The notes under the pieces: generated by a model
The model's input: only the letters and a program-made list of their open reading frames with translations
Database searches by the model: none
Told to the model about the DNA's origin: nothing
Made by a program: the position numbers and the translations under genes
Origin: Lingula anatina
Lineage: Eukaryota; Brachiopoda; Lingulata; Lingulida; Lingulidae
DNA length: 59,008 nt
Assembly (NCBI RefSeq): GCF_001039355.2
Contig: NW_019775757.1
Coordinates: forward strand, 164,423-223,430
Direction of reading: 5' to 3'
In this document: piece after piece, positions 22,781 to 36,622 of the stretch
Layout of the letters: the number at the start of each line of letters is the position of its first letter
Numbering within the stretch: the first letter of the stretch is position 1

Positions 22781-24208
22781 AAAGAAACTGAATCTGGAAG
22801 GTATATATACAGGAAATAAGAAAGGACAGCAGTGAAGAAGTCAACTTAAAGCACGTAGGAGGATCAGTAATGCGGGGTGTTAGTTTTTCTGTTTTCGCTC
22901 TATTTTTGGAGATATGCCTAGATATTTTCTTTGAAAAACTCCTATTTGTTTCTGTTTGGGTGGTCTTGAAATGATTTTTTTTTTGTCCCATTTAATGTTG
23001 ATTGTGAGAAAATGATATAATGGAAAATGTGCTAGAAAACCTAAACGTGCTGTAGCATGTGTTGCAGTAAAATGTTGTTGCAGTAATATAGTGTAATTAA
23101 CTAGTCTACCAAATAATGACACATATGGCAGACTAGCCTGACTTGAGAGGCTTGGGAGACCATTTTCATAATGAAATAATTCCTTTTTATTATTTTTTTT
23201 TCTCTTGTATTTCCTGTTTTCCATCTTTCTTAAAAGTCTTTTAAACTTGACACCCTGCTAATGACCTCTTGTTAAAATGCACCGACTCCTGCTTGGAGTA
23301 AAAAATGCAGAATATCCCAAGCATGGGGCTATTTTGAAGAAAATTCACGCAAGTAGAATACATTTTTCTTAGACTAATCATCAATGAATGTATGATATTA
23401 TGATTACACTGCTAGCTTACATAGGTGAGGTGTATTAAGCAAAGATTTTACAGTACTATAGGAAATGTGTACTACTTGCTGAATTTTTATAAGGCTGATA
23501 AAGTTGAACAGGCAGATATGGATGGAATATAAATATATATGTATATGTTTGTATTCAGAGGCACACGAACATAAAACGATATTCAGTTCCAATTTAGAAC
23601 ACTGAATATATTGCAGAAGAAGAAAAATAGGATTGCTGTATTAATGATAAAGTAAAAGAAACATTGATGGGAAGGAAGATTAATGAGTAATATTGTTAGT
23701 GTTTAGCTTTAGGTACAGTATTGACTTGCAATCTTTTCAAAGGAAAAAATTACCAATCTTTTAGATACATAAGTTTGGAATCATTAAATTATATTTCTAA
23801 TTTGCCTTAGTGGTTTTATCATATACTATAGAACTGTAGATTAGCTTGCTGTTTAATTTTGTTGCTAGTAATCAATAGGAACATTCTTATAATAATAATT
23901 TATTATCAAAAAAATATAGTATCTGTATAGTATTAATCCACAATTTTTCCTTTTGAAAAGATTGGGTAATTATTGTAATTGATGTTGTATTGGAAGAGTA
24001 AAAGATAGAAAAATAAGTTTGAAGAATACAAAAAGGATTTCAGAAGTGACCCATGAAGAGTACTTAAAGTTGGCTGAATAAGCATGACTTTTCAGAAGAA
24101 TTGAGATGGGATGTACGAGTATATTATGGGTCAAAATGGGAAGATTTTTTTTCTAAGCCTTTTGGTAGATTCCCCTTTTTCCTTGAGGTTGTTTTGTGTG
24201 AAAAATAA

Positions 24209-24417
24209 TCAGGCCTACCCAACTACCAGACTCGGCACATAAGGATCCTGAATTTCATAGTGTCATTTGTAGGACGACCGCGGGCTCATCCTGTCAGTGT
24301 TCTGACTGATACTCCGAAATGCGATATGACACACACCTTGAAAACGGGTAGTATGGTCCGATATGCCGGTTAATTCAGGATCCTTATGTGCCGAGTCTGG
24401 TAGTTGGGTGGGCCTGA
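24209..24417. mobile_element. MITE, 209 bp, almost perfect 46-bp TIRs, TAA target
   Basis: Ends TCAGGCCTACCCAACTACCA and the reverse complement differ at one base over about 46 bp (through GATCCTGAATT). TAA flanks both sides. Low divergence of the arms points to a recent insertion. No coding capacity. Confidence 0.88.
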
Positions 24418-25980
24418 TAATGTTGTTTTGTAAATACAATTTTCAAAAATCCTGGTGAGTTTTCAATGGAGAATAAATGACCATTATACTAGGGTTTATT
24501 ATTGCCGCTAGAAATTGAGGTGAACTATGCATGTAACATTTCTAGCTATTAAAACCTATAAATATTGCCTCATGAAATATAAGAATTTTTGCATCATATC
24601 AGCCACTGCATGGAATGATAGATGGCACAAATATAGTGTAAATGCTCATATAAAAAAGAGGAAATAAGGAAAAAGAAAGTCATTAAAATTATTATATATG
24701 ACACAAATATAATAATAATGATAATCTTTATTGAGATATTGCAACTTTGAGGGTTGAAGTTATTAAAATATTTATTTAATTCACAAAGTCAAAGGAAGCC
24801 TGGTTATTTTAGCCCTGTTGCACACTTTAAGTTGTTGCTCTTGCCTCCATGGGGTTGGTACATAATTTAAATTTGCACACAAAAAAGAAAAAAGCCATTA
24901 AAAAGCAGTGTTAGCTCCTAGGAGGATACAAGGAGGGAGAGAGAAAGAGAGAGCAGAAACAAAATACTAGTGTATCTAGAAGCAGAAGGGCTTTTGTAAA
25001 TTGATTTTTCATAGTCTTTGTGAAACGCAGTTTGTATTGTAACTTATGTATTTGTGAATATTCTCTGTGCACTGATTAATATCCTCAGCAAATGTAGCTT
25101 GGGTTATTACTCAATTCAATTTTCATAGTATTACCTAGTTCTTAAATTGTTATATCTTGTAAAGGTTCTCAGGCCTTGAATATGTTATACCTGTAACAAA
25201 AGAAATGCAGTTTGTCAAGGGTTGATAAAAGACAAGTTATGAGTTAGCGCGAAAATTGATTTATTAATTAATCTTAGCACAGACAGTACATATCAGAATC
25301 GTCAATAGGAGTGCTAACGCATGAATTTTCGTGCCAGTTACGAGTACTTCCCAAGTCCGCTATATAGCCAGTTTACTTGAAAGGTATTTTTTTTGTGTAT
25401 TGACACAAACAAATGTGGTCACAGCTTTGATTTCTATGATCTTTTTTGAAATTTGAAAAAATCCCATTACTGTTTAAAAAAGCCCTGTAATCTTCACTAG
25501 AGGAAACATATAAGCAGTGCTGTAAAGTTGCGTAAGTTTCAAAATTACTTAGATTGTGCTCATAATTGGAAGTTTTGCTTTCTTGACTTCTCAGTGTCAT
25601 TTCTCTGGAAACAAGTTTTGACTTGTACATGCAATTATGTATACTATTTTTCCTATGTAGGTAGTATTTATTTTCAGTGTTTATCTTTTTTGCAATTACT
25701 TCAAGTGGATCTTATTAAATATTTAAATATCAGCTTGTTGGTAAATTGTATTTGTTATTATTATATGCATTTTTTGTTAATTATCACTGTACACCGAGCA
25801 TCTTATGGAAATCAATAATTTTTTTCTTATAGCTGTTCTTTAAAAAAAAAACAATAGGAGACCATTGGTTTCTAAAAGACTAATAAATTCTAATACTAAA
25901 ATTGTTGAATCAACTAAATTAAGTGAACCCAGATTTCAGAAAAGTGAAAGAAATAACATGAAATTTAAAGTTGTATATAC

Positions 25981-26959
25981 AATTTTATTTACAATTGTCA
26001 CAAAATATCTGAAGTTCAACAATAGATGGTCAACTCTGTAATTCTAAAAATCTTCACACGAGATCGTTTTGTTACTTTTTCATGAACGCAACATCAGCAT
26101 TTGACAAAAAACAGAAAAAAATTAGTGATCATATTAGTGAAATAATTCACAAATATTTATCGCTTGAATTGGCAGAAAGAATACATGTGCAACTGAGGAT
26201 TATGGCTGAAAATGCAAGACATTAAAAGGCATTTTTGTAAATAAAACAAACCCATAACAGGATAATTAAATCTGAAACTGCAACTTTCCAGGGAAAGCCT
26301 AGCTGCCCTTGAACGTGAAACGCCCACAATAATCTGGGATAAACTGAACATTCCACCTGAGAACTGAATCGAATTCTCTACTTGAAATTGCTTTTCAGTT
26401 TACCTATATGTATAAAATCATTTTCAATCAACTCAAACAAAACATTCAGTTTTGTCTCGGAGTCCTTAATTTCAATATCTAAAACCTGGATTTAGAACTT
26501 TCAGCTTGATAACTTGTCATTATTCACTCCACTGTGCAACATATTTTTTTACACAAAAGCCAAACAACCCATCACTGACTTTTTAATGCTAAAGTTTCCC
26601 CATATATAATAAAAAATAAAGTACTGTGTGTGCCCTTCGTTAACAAAACATGCAAATCATAAAATACTACACTCTACAGCTGATTTTAATGAAAAGCCAA
26701 AAATACTCAATCAAAAATGCTGAAATTCTCTACCGAGTCAAATTACAAAATTGTTGAGTAAAGCTGCAACTGCAGTCTTGTTCAAAAATATCCAATGGCT
26801 TGTTTTTTAATGCAATGCTTAATCAAAAGTACTGCAAAATGCTAACTGCAAATATCAAACACAAAATGACAGCCCACCTTACTAAAAACAAAATTCTTAC
26901 CAAATGCTTGATAAAAGAAAAACTGAAAGCATATTGACAGCCGCAAAATATATCTTGAT

Positions 26960-26990
<31 letters not shown>

Positions 26991-29483
26991 CAGATCCTGT
27001 AAACAATATGCAGTCAATTAACAGGTATTCTCCATATTAGAGTCATCCATGTATATCTAAAATATACCAACAGATCAGAACATTCTCAGCATGCTAACCC
27101 AGCACATGTAAATTTGAGGTCAAATGCTGATCTGTACCATGTCAAACCACAATCCCTGTTGTATTGAGAGCTCAGGGCCACTTGAGTTGGACTTTGAAAA
27201 TATCCTACCACACAGTATAACCTGTACTATCATCTTTTCTGTAACAGGTACAGATGCTTTCTCTTAGACGCAGTATTAAATCTTGATGTCCACTTACTAG
27301 AACATGTCAAAATTAGTGGACAAATTTCCCTCCAACCTTTGAGGTAATAAGAGTGTAACATACTGCGTAACATAGGCAAATTATTATATTACTGTAGCAC
27401 TCTCCTTAATTAGAATAAAGCCTTAGTATGTACAGTATGACTGTACCACAAAATCACTGTATAAATCATACCTAGTCTCATTTTCTGCCACTCTTATATA
27501 GCAGCTGCCCATTTTATCCTGAGTGACCTGGGTATATGCCTGTATTATAAAAACATGTACAGTGGAACTGTAACTTAATTTGTGAACCAAAAGTCCTTCA
27601 GCATGCAGGAAGTCCACGTTAAATCCATCTGATCATCAGAGTCTATGATCCAGTTGTTGGCATGTTGAGTTAACTGGGAAATATCCATGTATCCACTTCA
27701 GATATCCTTAAATATCCACAGCATATTTGATGATACCAAGGCATTTGGTTATGTCATTGTTTCACTGATGAAGTGAAATGAAACCGCATCCTTTTCCCAA
27801 TTATAAATTTCCCATGTCCAAAATACAGGCTTACAAATGGCCCATCAAATCCATACTGGCCATTTTGTGAGAAATATCCATAACCCAATCTTGTTTGCAT
27901 AAATTCTTTTTTTTTTTCAAGTCCAAATCATCTTGCAATGCAGACAGAATCTCCGGATAATTCTAAAATGCACTGAGCTGTGGTTCGTACATCAACTAAT
28001 ATCACGATGTCCAAGTTTAATCAACAAAATATGCCCTCCAAGCAAAGTGTTTCCACAAGCCATAACTTCTGCTAACAGAACAATTGCTATCTTATAATTA
28101 CTATAAGTAATACAAACCACTAGTAGTTAAGCACAATACTTTAAACGAGTTGACAAAAGTACAAATCTGACTAAACCAAGATCTTCTATTTACTCTTTAA
28201 CAGTCAGAATTCTTGAAGCTGCAAAAAATTAAGGTATATGTATTACATGTGTATACAGGCGTGCTAAACCTATATCTTAAAAACAACTGTTTGATATCCT
28301 TTATCTTTAGGGGAAAAAGGTAAACAAGTCTTAATATCATGCAATAAAAACAGGATGAAATTATGCATTTCTTTTTATACACCTTATTGAACTCTCCTAA
28401 TACCATTCAGATATAACTGTAAAGCATATAAAAATAATCCTACCAAACTGCACTATATGATATAAGCTAAAATTATATAATCTAGTATTCTAAATACTAC
28501 TGAAGGCAAGATATTTATGATGTGGAATCATGGTATATATACATGACATATGAATCAGAGATCTGTTTGATCTGTTCATTAATAAAATACAGTATTATAT
28601 GTATAATGACATATGATGGCATGCATGCAAAAATCTACAACTGAAGATGTCTAAAATCAAAGAACATGTAAAGAACATGAAAAATTGAATGTACAAATAA
28701 AAAATACAATTTTTTTTTCTGAAAATGATGAAGTTAGTTGGTGCCAGAGCAAAACACAACCGATGCATGTCTGATTTTTTTGTCTTTTTTCTAATAATAC
28801 AGAAACAAAGTTAACCATTTCCACAATCACATATAAGTGATTTGCTATGAGTAAAAGGTGCATGCATAATACAAAACTCTATGCTGCAGATTATCTTCAA
28901 TGTATCGCTGTAAGTTTTTGTTCTGTGAAGTTCTTAGAGAATGGACTGTGCTTCCATCAACACTTGTACATCTGCTGAGCATGCTTGTTGTTCACTGTTC
29001 TGAAAAGATAGCATTCAAAATGTAAATGTTTAATATCATGAACCTATTTACTGCCTAGAAAAACACATTCACAACAAGTCTTGATATCATGCAATAATAT
29101 CAACTAAACTTCATCAATAAAACAATACCCTTATCATTTTCTAAAACATTACATTAGGGTAAATCGTATCGGTACCTAATGCAATATCTTCATATTATAT
29201 TCCTCGTATCTTTATCATTTTTCTTCACAAAGTGACCAATCTCTACTTCAAAGTAATTCTGTTTTACAGGGCAGAAGACTTTCTAAGAAGGAGAAGAATC
29301 TATTTATCTTACGCACCAGTACATACTGGTGAAAATGTACATATGGATATAACTACATAATTCAGAATGATATCACGATACTAACACTGAACTCAATGAA
29401 ATTAACTTATCTCTTAGCTAAAGAAATTTAAAGGCAACCTTTTTCTATTTCAATATTCCATGTCATACCTGACTGAGTATCAT
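25981..29483 (-). other. Probable long 3' UTR of MAF1
   Basis: 3.5 kb downstream of the MAF1 stop, with no coding exon on either strand. A minus-strand AATAAA (plus TTTATT near 25985) lies at its far end, where the CYLD flank begins. A poly-A run (plus) is at 26960-26990. The UTR extent is a guess; it could be intergenic. Confidence 0.4.
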
Positions 29484-32400
29484 TCAATTCTCCTCTTCAG
29501 TATATTCCATATCATCACCTGACATCTCCATACTGAACTCCTGGCCATAGCCCGAGTCAAAGTTAGCAAATTGGTGGCTGAAATAATGGAAATTATTATA
29601 TATAACACAATTTATAGGTGTCTCTACACTTTTAAACATAGCCCCTAGCCATAGTTAATTAACTGGTGGCTGAAATAAAGGGAATAATACACATCTCGTA
29701 CAATTTTATAGTTGTCTCTACCCTTTTGACCATACCCCCTAGTCACAGTTAGCCAACTGCTGGCTGAAATAAGGGAAATAATATATAACACACAATTCTT
29801 TTTAGTCATCTCCATACTGCTGGCTATAAACTTTATTCAGTCAAAGTTGGCAAACTTCTGTCTGAAATACAGAAGCTGACGCAATTTTATAGGTTTCAAC
29901 ACCCCTAGTAGGGTTTTTTTATAATTCACATTCATCAGAAACCCTGTCTGAAGAGTCGTATGACCAAAAGCAAGAAAAATAATAAATAAATAAATAAATA
30001 AATCACATACCTGTTACACTTGCATGACAAGAAGACAATCCTCTTCAGCTTCTTGTTGTACAAGAAATAGTTAAAGCTCCAAATGCATCCTTCCTCACCA
30101 AATGGATCTGAGCTCAGGTCAGGGTTATAGCTGCAAAGAAGCCATGAGATTTGAAACAAAAGATCCTGGACCAATACCAATCCGTTACAATAATATTACA
30201 GAGCTATACTGCCTATACATCTTATAAGCTTTTATACATAAGATCTTTGATATGGAAAAAGGTTTGTAATATATGTTAAAAGATGTTAGGTCCTCTTCAC
30301 ATTGAACCATATACTTAACTGCACCAGCCTACTTTGACAGGTCCTGACATGTAATTATGCCATAGGGCATTTTATTCCCTTTCACAATTCTCAAAAAGTT
30401 TGTTTCATATCATTAAGTTAATCAGTTGGCTGCACTGAGCCCCTTAATGGCGACTCTCTTAGGTAATAGCCAGGCTATTAAGTTGTCAACCTCTCAAATT
30501 AGTCAAGCCAATATTATACAGTACTCTTAACATGCCTTTAAAGTGTACGTGTTCATATTTATGTTCATAAAGAAAATTCCTGTTTTTGTTGGCAGTTGCA
30601 ATACACAGAAGATGCAGCATCTCTGTGCAATTAATTTCAGAGACCCAGACAGAAAAGGGTAGTGATATCAAATATATTCTACATTTGGTCCAAGTCAGTC
30701 CTGATTTGAAGTAAGATTTACTAGGGCACATTTCATCAGGTGCACATCACACCACAGCACTATATCATCACACCTTTATCAGGTAACAATAAATATACAT
30801 CAACACAACATCCCTCGTTTTTTCTTCTTCCCATGCCTACCTATAAATATCACACTCATTCAGCTTAATCTCATCGTCAATGGCCTTCCACAGCTGAGAT
30901 TTGAGAGTGTGAAAGTTATCCAGGGACGCCGCCAGCTGACTCTCAACTGAGTTTATGACCCACTGCAAAGAAAAGAAAGAACAGAGTTGACATTTGAAAA
31001 GGGGACACATTTCTATTTGCCAGCTGGGTTGATGAGACCTCCATCTCCATCACCATCTGTAGCTTTCTTGTGACCTTTGTAACATATGTATTCATTACAA
31101 TTCATACATTTAACATGGCTAAAAACAAAATATTATCAATAAAATATGTGTTAATTTGTTAGAGTGTCAAATATACAACAAGTCAAGTTAAAACAGAGCA
31201 TTGGCATATCAATCATAATGTAAGTTGTACAGTTTTGATGAGATTCTTCCATTAATCAATTACTTCTTTTAGTATAACTTGATTTGAACATCTCATTGTA
31301 GATATGAGGTACCTACTGCAATGTTGAACATTGCTTTATTATTTCATAAGTCCAGTATTAGACTAATTTTTCTCCTCTCATGCAGGGCTTTTCCCAGGAT
31401 TGGGGGTACAGGTGGTCCAAAATTACCACCTGTAATTTGCTACAAAATTTCAGGGAGACCAGGTATGCCTAAACCCCTCATTTTTTCCAAAAAATCCATC
31501 AGCCATCAAGCCATCTTTGAAAATATAGGCCATCCGGTGATGCCTGTTTGCTGGAAAAACCCTTGCTCTCATGTAAAATCTTCTTTAACTTTACCTGCAA
31601 GCTGGGCACCTTGCTAAACTCGTCACTCTTTGCCTTGCTGAAGTCATAGTCGGGATTAAAGGAGGCATTGAGGGTAGAGATGAGATAGAACAGTGTCTTG
31701 GTACTGATGGTGTCACACAGGATTCCCTGCCCATCATCACTGCTCACACTGCGGCTGTACTGTCTGGAGTAAGAAACAGAAAAATTATGTTAAACTGTAC
31801 ATTACTACTAAATGATTTTACAATAACCAGTCAACTTATATTTAAGCTGAAGACTGTTTCATTGGAATGGATGAAAACTGGCTGGGAAGAAGGGGACTAC
31901 ATTCTTTTAATGTACAGTAATTTTGACCATGTACAAAAATTTCTTATGTAGGGTAATAATAATTAAAATGCAGGATATATATATTGGCTGTCCTAGCTAA
32001 AAAATTATGTACTGCTTATGGTGAATATTTTGGATTCTGTTGTGAACCATCGTTGTCAGTCAACCTGGCACTGGCTTCTTATAATGCATACTAAGTGGTG
32101 TTTGTACTTCATATTTGACCTTAATCAAACAAATGCTTGGACAAAACCATACACTGTTGCATAACATCAAGGACCAGTATCGACCAGGGTCACTCCAATG
32201 CAAAAATCTATTAAAAACTGTCTAACTTTCCACAAAACTAGCAATAGTGTTGAGTTACAGTCAGGTAGGTCTATATAGCACTGCCTTAACCTGAAGTAAA
32301 TATCCTTGATGACCTGGCACCTAGCCAGCATATCTTTCCAGTTACACAAACATAATTAGCAATAAATTAATACTGGGACAAGTGCCTTAATGTATTCAAC

Positions 32401-33259
32401 CTTGCCTACAGGTGGCGCAAAGATTATTGTTTCCACATTTTATGAATTGATTGCTCATGATCTTTAAAACAGAACTTCATGTCTATGCCTGTGAGATTTT
32501 CCAAATATTATTATTATTATTATTTGACAATTATAAAAGAATTTTTTAACCGCCCTATAATGTGTTATTTGCATATTTGCTTCAAATAATGAGTTTTGAA
32601 AGTTAAAGAACGGAATTTAAAAAAACCTGAAACAGGTAGATAAAAAGCATCTAGATAAAAAAGCTTTTTCCTTTTTTTCTTTTTAAATCTGAAAAATAAA
32701 TCACCTGGTTGGACTGTGTGGCAAGCCAGTCTCAGGGGGAGACAGAACCTGAAGGTCATTAGGCTGGGAACCTCCCTCATGAACAAGATCCTTGAACAGT
32801 TTCTTGTCATTGCCTGCCATCTTACAGGAGTAACTTTCCAGTCTGAAAATGCATTTAAGTTGCAAGTTATATTGTGGAACTGTTTTATGGCAAATATATC
32901 TGTATTTTTTTTTTTTGTTTGTTTGTTTAGTGATCTATTCATTTAATCAGGCCCCCGTGTAATTATTTTTGCAGGTCCAGAAGTGGTCCTTGAATAAAAA
33001 TTGTTTATCGTCATCACAAAATTTGATTTATATATAAAGGACATGCATAACAAAATAAAAAAAACAGCTTAAATTGCGTACAGCAACAATACTAACTATC
33101 ACTATCAATTATAATAGGGCATTTCTGTTAAATCATAATCATTCTTCTTCTTAACATCATAATTATTTAAGTATTTTCTTACCTTGCTTCTATTCCACTT
33201 CCAATTCCGGAGAGAGCTGCACCAATGGCGTCAAACGTCGGATTTTCCAAGAGCTTCAT
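29484..33259 (-). CDS. MAF1: MAF1, repressor of RNA polymerase III (complete, 6 exons)
   Basis: Minus-strand exons 33259-33183, 32842-32705, 31763-31595, 30962-30841, 30130-30011, 29577-29484 (TGA), joining in phase to 239 residues (human MAF1 has 256). Conserved boxes in order: [31 protein letters not shown] (A box); [20 protein letters not shown] (B box); [20 protein letters not shown] followed by [17 protein letters not shown] (C box); then a short acidic tail ([10 protein letters not shown]). By family knowledge MAF1 binds Pol III and Brf1 in the nucleus and shuts off tRNA and 5S rRNA synthesis under stress; TORC1 phosphorylation controls it. The gene is convergent with CYLD. Intron 5 contains three decayed copies of the start of exon 6. 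Confidence 0.95.
29578..29890 (-). repeat. Three shadow copies of the MAF1 exon 6 5' edge and acceptor
   Basis: On the minus strand the real acceptor reads TATTTCAG before CCACCAATTTGCTAACTTTG. Copies with TATTTCAG followed by CCACCAGTTAATTAACTATG, CCAGCAGTTGGCTAACTGTG and ACAGAAGTTTGCCAACTTTG lie with their acceptor AG at plus 29670-29671, 29764-29765 and 29872-29873. Spacing is 92, 94 and 108 bp. In the reading frame set by exon 5 they encode HQLINYG, QQLANCD and QKFANFD and then stop, all at the codon that is TCG in the real exon. Confidence 0.85.
31383..31565. mobile_element. hAT-like MITE, 183 bp, 8-bp target duplication
   Basis: Ends CAGGGCTTTTCCCAG and the reverse complement of CAAGGGTTTTTCCAG, flanked on both sides by CTCTCATG (31375-31382 and 31566-31573). 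An 8-bp duplication is the hAT signature. It sits in MAF1 intron 3 only some 30 bases from the exon 3 donor. Confidence 0.88.
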
Positions 33260-34842
33260 GGCGATTATAAGCACAAATATTGTAAAAAATGTACCTTAAT
33301 TTAAGCCAAACAAAGTTGATGAAGCTGATGAATTGATGTCCAGGTCAAATACAAAATTTGTCAATTTTCTCCGACCTTGGATGAAAAGATGTAATGACAG
33401 ATTATCTGTTCCTAAACGTCAACCAAGTCAGATTTGCAAAGGATATTTGCGTCTAGTCTAACACGTTAAAAAAGGCGTTGAACTCAGCGACGGTAGACTA
33501 ATGTTCGTAAAAACTGTTTTGGGGTGCTGTTGACTAACTTTCTGTCGATTAGCTGTAAGTCCAGGATAGGAAGAATCGACACTTGTTGCTGATTCCATTT
33601 TCAAAACTTAGTGCTGTATCTTGCGGTTGAGCTATTGCTATTTCGCAATTTCGTCTTGTAAACAATCCAGTTTTGTCCTTCTTATCGTAGAATATAGTTC
33701 CGTTTTCTGGATGTTAGGATACCCGAACGGTTTATGCACAATACTTGCTTAAGATCAGCCTCCGATCTCTCGTCCTTTCTCCTGTAAGGGAATTTTTCTT
33801 GAGAATAATTATGATCTGAGAAAAGTCCCAAAAATAATTTTGTCAGGGTTATTATAAAATTGAGATTTTTCTGTAACAGTAATTCATATTTTTTGTGCTT
33901 CAATCCCTTCTAGATCACATAAATTTATCAATGAAAATAATACTTGTCATACATTTTACACAAAATAATTTAAGAACGATTCATTTCTATTCATGCACTC
34001 TTAGGTTAAAGGATCGTGCCTGAATACATTCTTAATTTTGTTACCATCCAAGAGGTCACGGTGGGTCAGGGTCAACACAGACTTTAAACGCATATGCGCA
34101 TGTCCATAAAGCTCTACTTGCAATGCGCATGCGCTGAGACTTTTTAAAATGACGTCATTTGGGAATTCCCACAAAGTCAGACTACTGCTAAAAAAAAACA
34201 TCCTGAACAGTGAAAAGTGAATAGCAGTTTTAATTATGACAACGTTGACTTCCAGTCGCAATGTGCCTAATAGACATCTACAATCGTTGACCATATCGAA
34301 AATGTGGAATTATATAAAGAATCAAACAAGATTTTCTAAGCATTGGGTCCACGGATATATATATATATATTTTTGTAATAAGCTAGAGACTTGAAATTTA
34401 ACACACAGGTAGCTACGTATCTGAGTATGAATAAGTCATTTAAATATCTTATATATCTTATTTAGTTTAAAAGTTATTCGAGTTTTAGTTACCGGTACAC
34501 CATGTCTGTCATTTTTATTCAGTCACCACTTTAAAAAATGAGTCAAAAGTTGTCCCACTTTATTTTCACCCTCTAAATAATGCCAAAGAAACTTGATATT
34601 TGTCACATGATAATTAAAGAAGCTAGTCATGAACGCACATTAAATTTTGATTCTAAGGAATTTCTAAAGTAGAGTAATGTGATTGTGAAGTAGGCAAAGA
34701 GATTTTGGGCTCAGGTGGACCACAGGTGTGTGCAATATGGGAAATAGAAAGAGATACAATCCATCTCCCACAACGTACAGGGGCGGATCCAGGATTTCCT
34801 AGAGAGATGTTAGTTTTCTGATTTAACCCGCCCCCGCCCCCC

Positions 34843-34878
<36 letters not shown>

Positions 34879-36600
34879 CGTGGACAGAAGGATTTTAATC
34901 TAATATTATATAAATTATAATTTAGTATATTAATTTTAAAAAGTCATCAAATAACAACGCAAGACCGTAATGTAAGCCGTATGACACGTTGTTCAGCTTC
35001 AGAAATTTTGTATGTAGGCATAGACCAGGGAATTATATCGGATATAATTTCCTGCATAGACAGAGCATAGTTTTGTCTGTAACAGAATACCTTGACATAG
35101 TTTTGGCTGTTACTGAATAACTTTCTGCGATCAAAATTGGGGAGGAATTTAAGGGAGTGATATAAGACACCTGAATAAATCGTGTGGTGTAGAACCGCCT
35201 AAACAATGACAGTGACGTTTTATTGTGAAACGCGTTTCTACCGGGGGTGTTGATTATCAGGAAGGAGGGTCCGGGGGATGCGAATTCAACTTTTTCTAAA
35301 CCTGTTGTGATGGAAAGTGATAAATCTACATTTTTTTTGTGTAATAATGCAAATATTCCCCGATTCTTGCCTTGCTAGTATGGACAGTTTTCGTTTTCAG
35401 TAAAGGAGGTTTTAAAATAGCAACCCTTTTGGATAATATTTGCACGTTATTAATAATTTAAAAAATTAGACAGCCCTAAAGGGGAATTATGACATGCATA
35501 TTTATTTTGCCGACTCGCATTGTTCTCAACCTCAAGTATATTATTTCGCAATACCTGGTTTTGCAAATTGACTGTGTACTGTCACCACATCGTCTAGCTA
35601 ATCGTGGATGTAGGCCTAAGTTATGTAACTGAATCGAAGATTCTTTAAATGGCTAAAATAATTCAAAAACATCAAACAACTAAAAATAATTAACAACAGC
35701 AAAACATGTCACGAATTTTTTCAATTTTTAAAAGCCAGGTGACACCACAAATGTAGCCGCAATCTATTTTTCAACACTATCTGGCCAAAATTGAAGAAAA
35801 CTGCTATATCCGGACTTTATGAAAATCACTCAAAATCACCCAGGATCGACCCGTCTCCGATTTTTCCGAAATGTGACTAAAATCAATCCACCACACCTGT
35901 CATTCATAAAAAATGTGGAAACGCGCCCGGATCACTTCATTAAAGCCCCCAATTTCAGCTTTAAAGATTTCAAAAAAGCACTCCTGGGAACAGGATTTGG
36001 AGAGGGGGGGGTGGAGAGAGTTTTTGCTCTATTTCTTCCTTAATGTTGACAAATCCACTGTTCTAGTTCTAGTCTAGCGTTATTGAAATAAACATAAACA
36101 TAGACATTTTCTGAGACGTTAGACATCATACTCGCTAGCTGATTTGTATTTTTGTCGACCTCTCATCCCCTCATCCTCGGACCCCTCATCCCCTCATCCT
36201 CGGACCCCCCTTCAAATAATCCTGGTTCCACGAAGATATCACCTGGTTCTGCGAAGATATCATCAACGGGTTTATTAAACATTCGTGAACAGTTTCAGTA
36301 ACAGCCTACAGGCCCGTAGCCAGCATTTTCAAAAGGGGGGGTTCTTTTCTGAAAAAGTGGACCTTTTCCCATAAAAACTTCATGTACCTAGAAAAATTTC
36401 GTGTACTTAGATCAAATTTTACCCAGAGTGGACCTTTTCCCAGCAAAAGGGGCGGCTCTGTCGAACCCCCGAACCCCCCGGCTACGGGCCTGACCTCTCA
36501 CATAAAATGAGCTATAGGCTACCTGTTGTTATTTGCATAACAATAAGTTGTTCATCGTAGTGGGAGCTGTCTTCCCGAATGCTCACTTGGCAGTTAGACA
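33260..36600. other. MAF1 upstream region and non-coding sequence
   Basis: The MAF1 promoter should lie just above 33260. No coding exon seen. A fragment starting CAGGGGCGGATCCAGG at 34778 resembles the MITE family A terminus and runs into a C-run and T-run (34830-34875). A 23-24-bp unit (CTCATCCCCTCATCCTCGGA) is repeated twice at 36163-36210. Confidence 0.5.
36309..36492. mobile_element. MITE with CAGGCCCGTAGCC ends, 184 bp (again at 38309-38492)
   Basis: Ends CAGGCCCGTAGCC and GGCTACGGGCCTG are a perfect 13-bp inverted repeat; inner parts share AAAAGTGGACCTTTTCCC-like text. No clear target duplication. It is repeated at 38309-38492 as part of the 2-kb duplication. Confidence 0.8.
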
Positions 36601-36622
36601 GAGTCGGGAGTAGACGCACAGT

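Larger units (their letters stand above)
22049..25980. other. CYLD 3' flank / 3' UTR and convergent intergenic region
   Basis: No coding exon seen. AATAAA occurs near 22331 inside a MITE and near 24474, either of which could end CYLD transcripts. Three MITEs and a C-rich tract (about 22217-22250) lie here; the rest is AT-rich without recognisable features. Confidence 0.5.

Noticed and set aside
35819-36043. 74-codon frame MKITQNHPGSTRL...
   Set aside because: No splice signals, domain or codon pattern of a gene; the surrounding sequence looks like degraded repeat.
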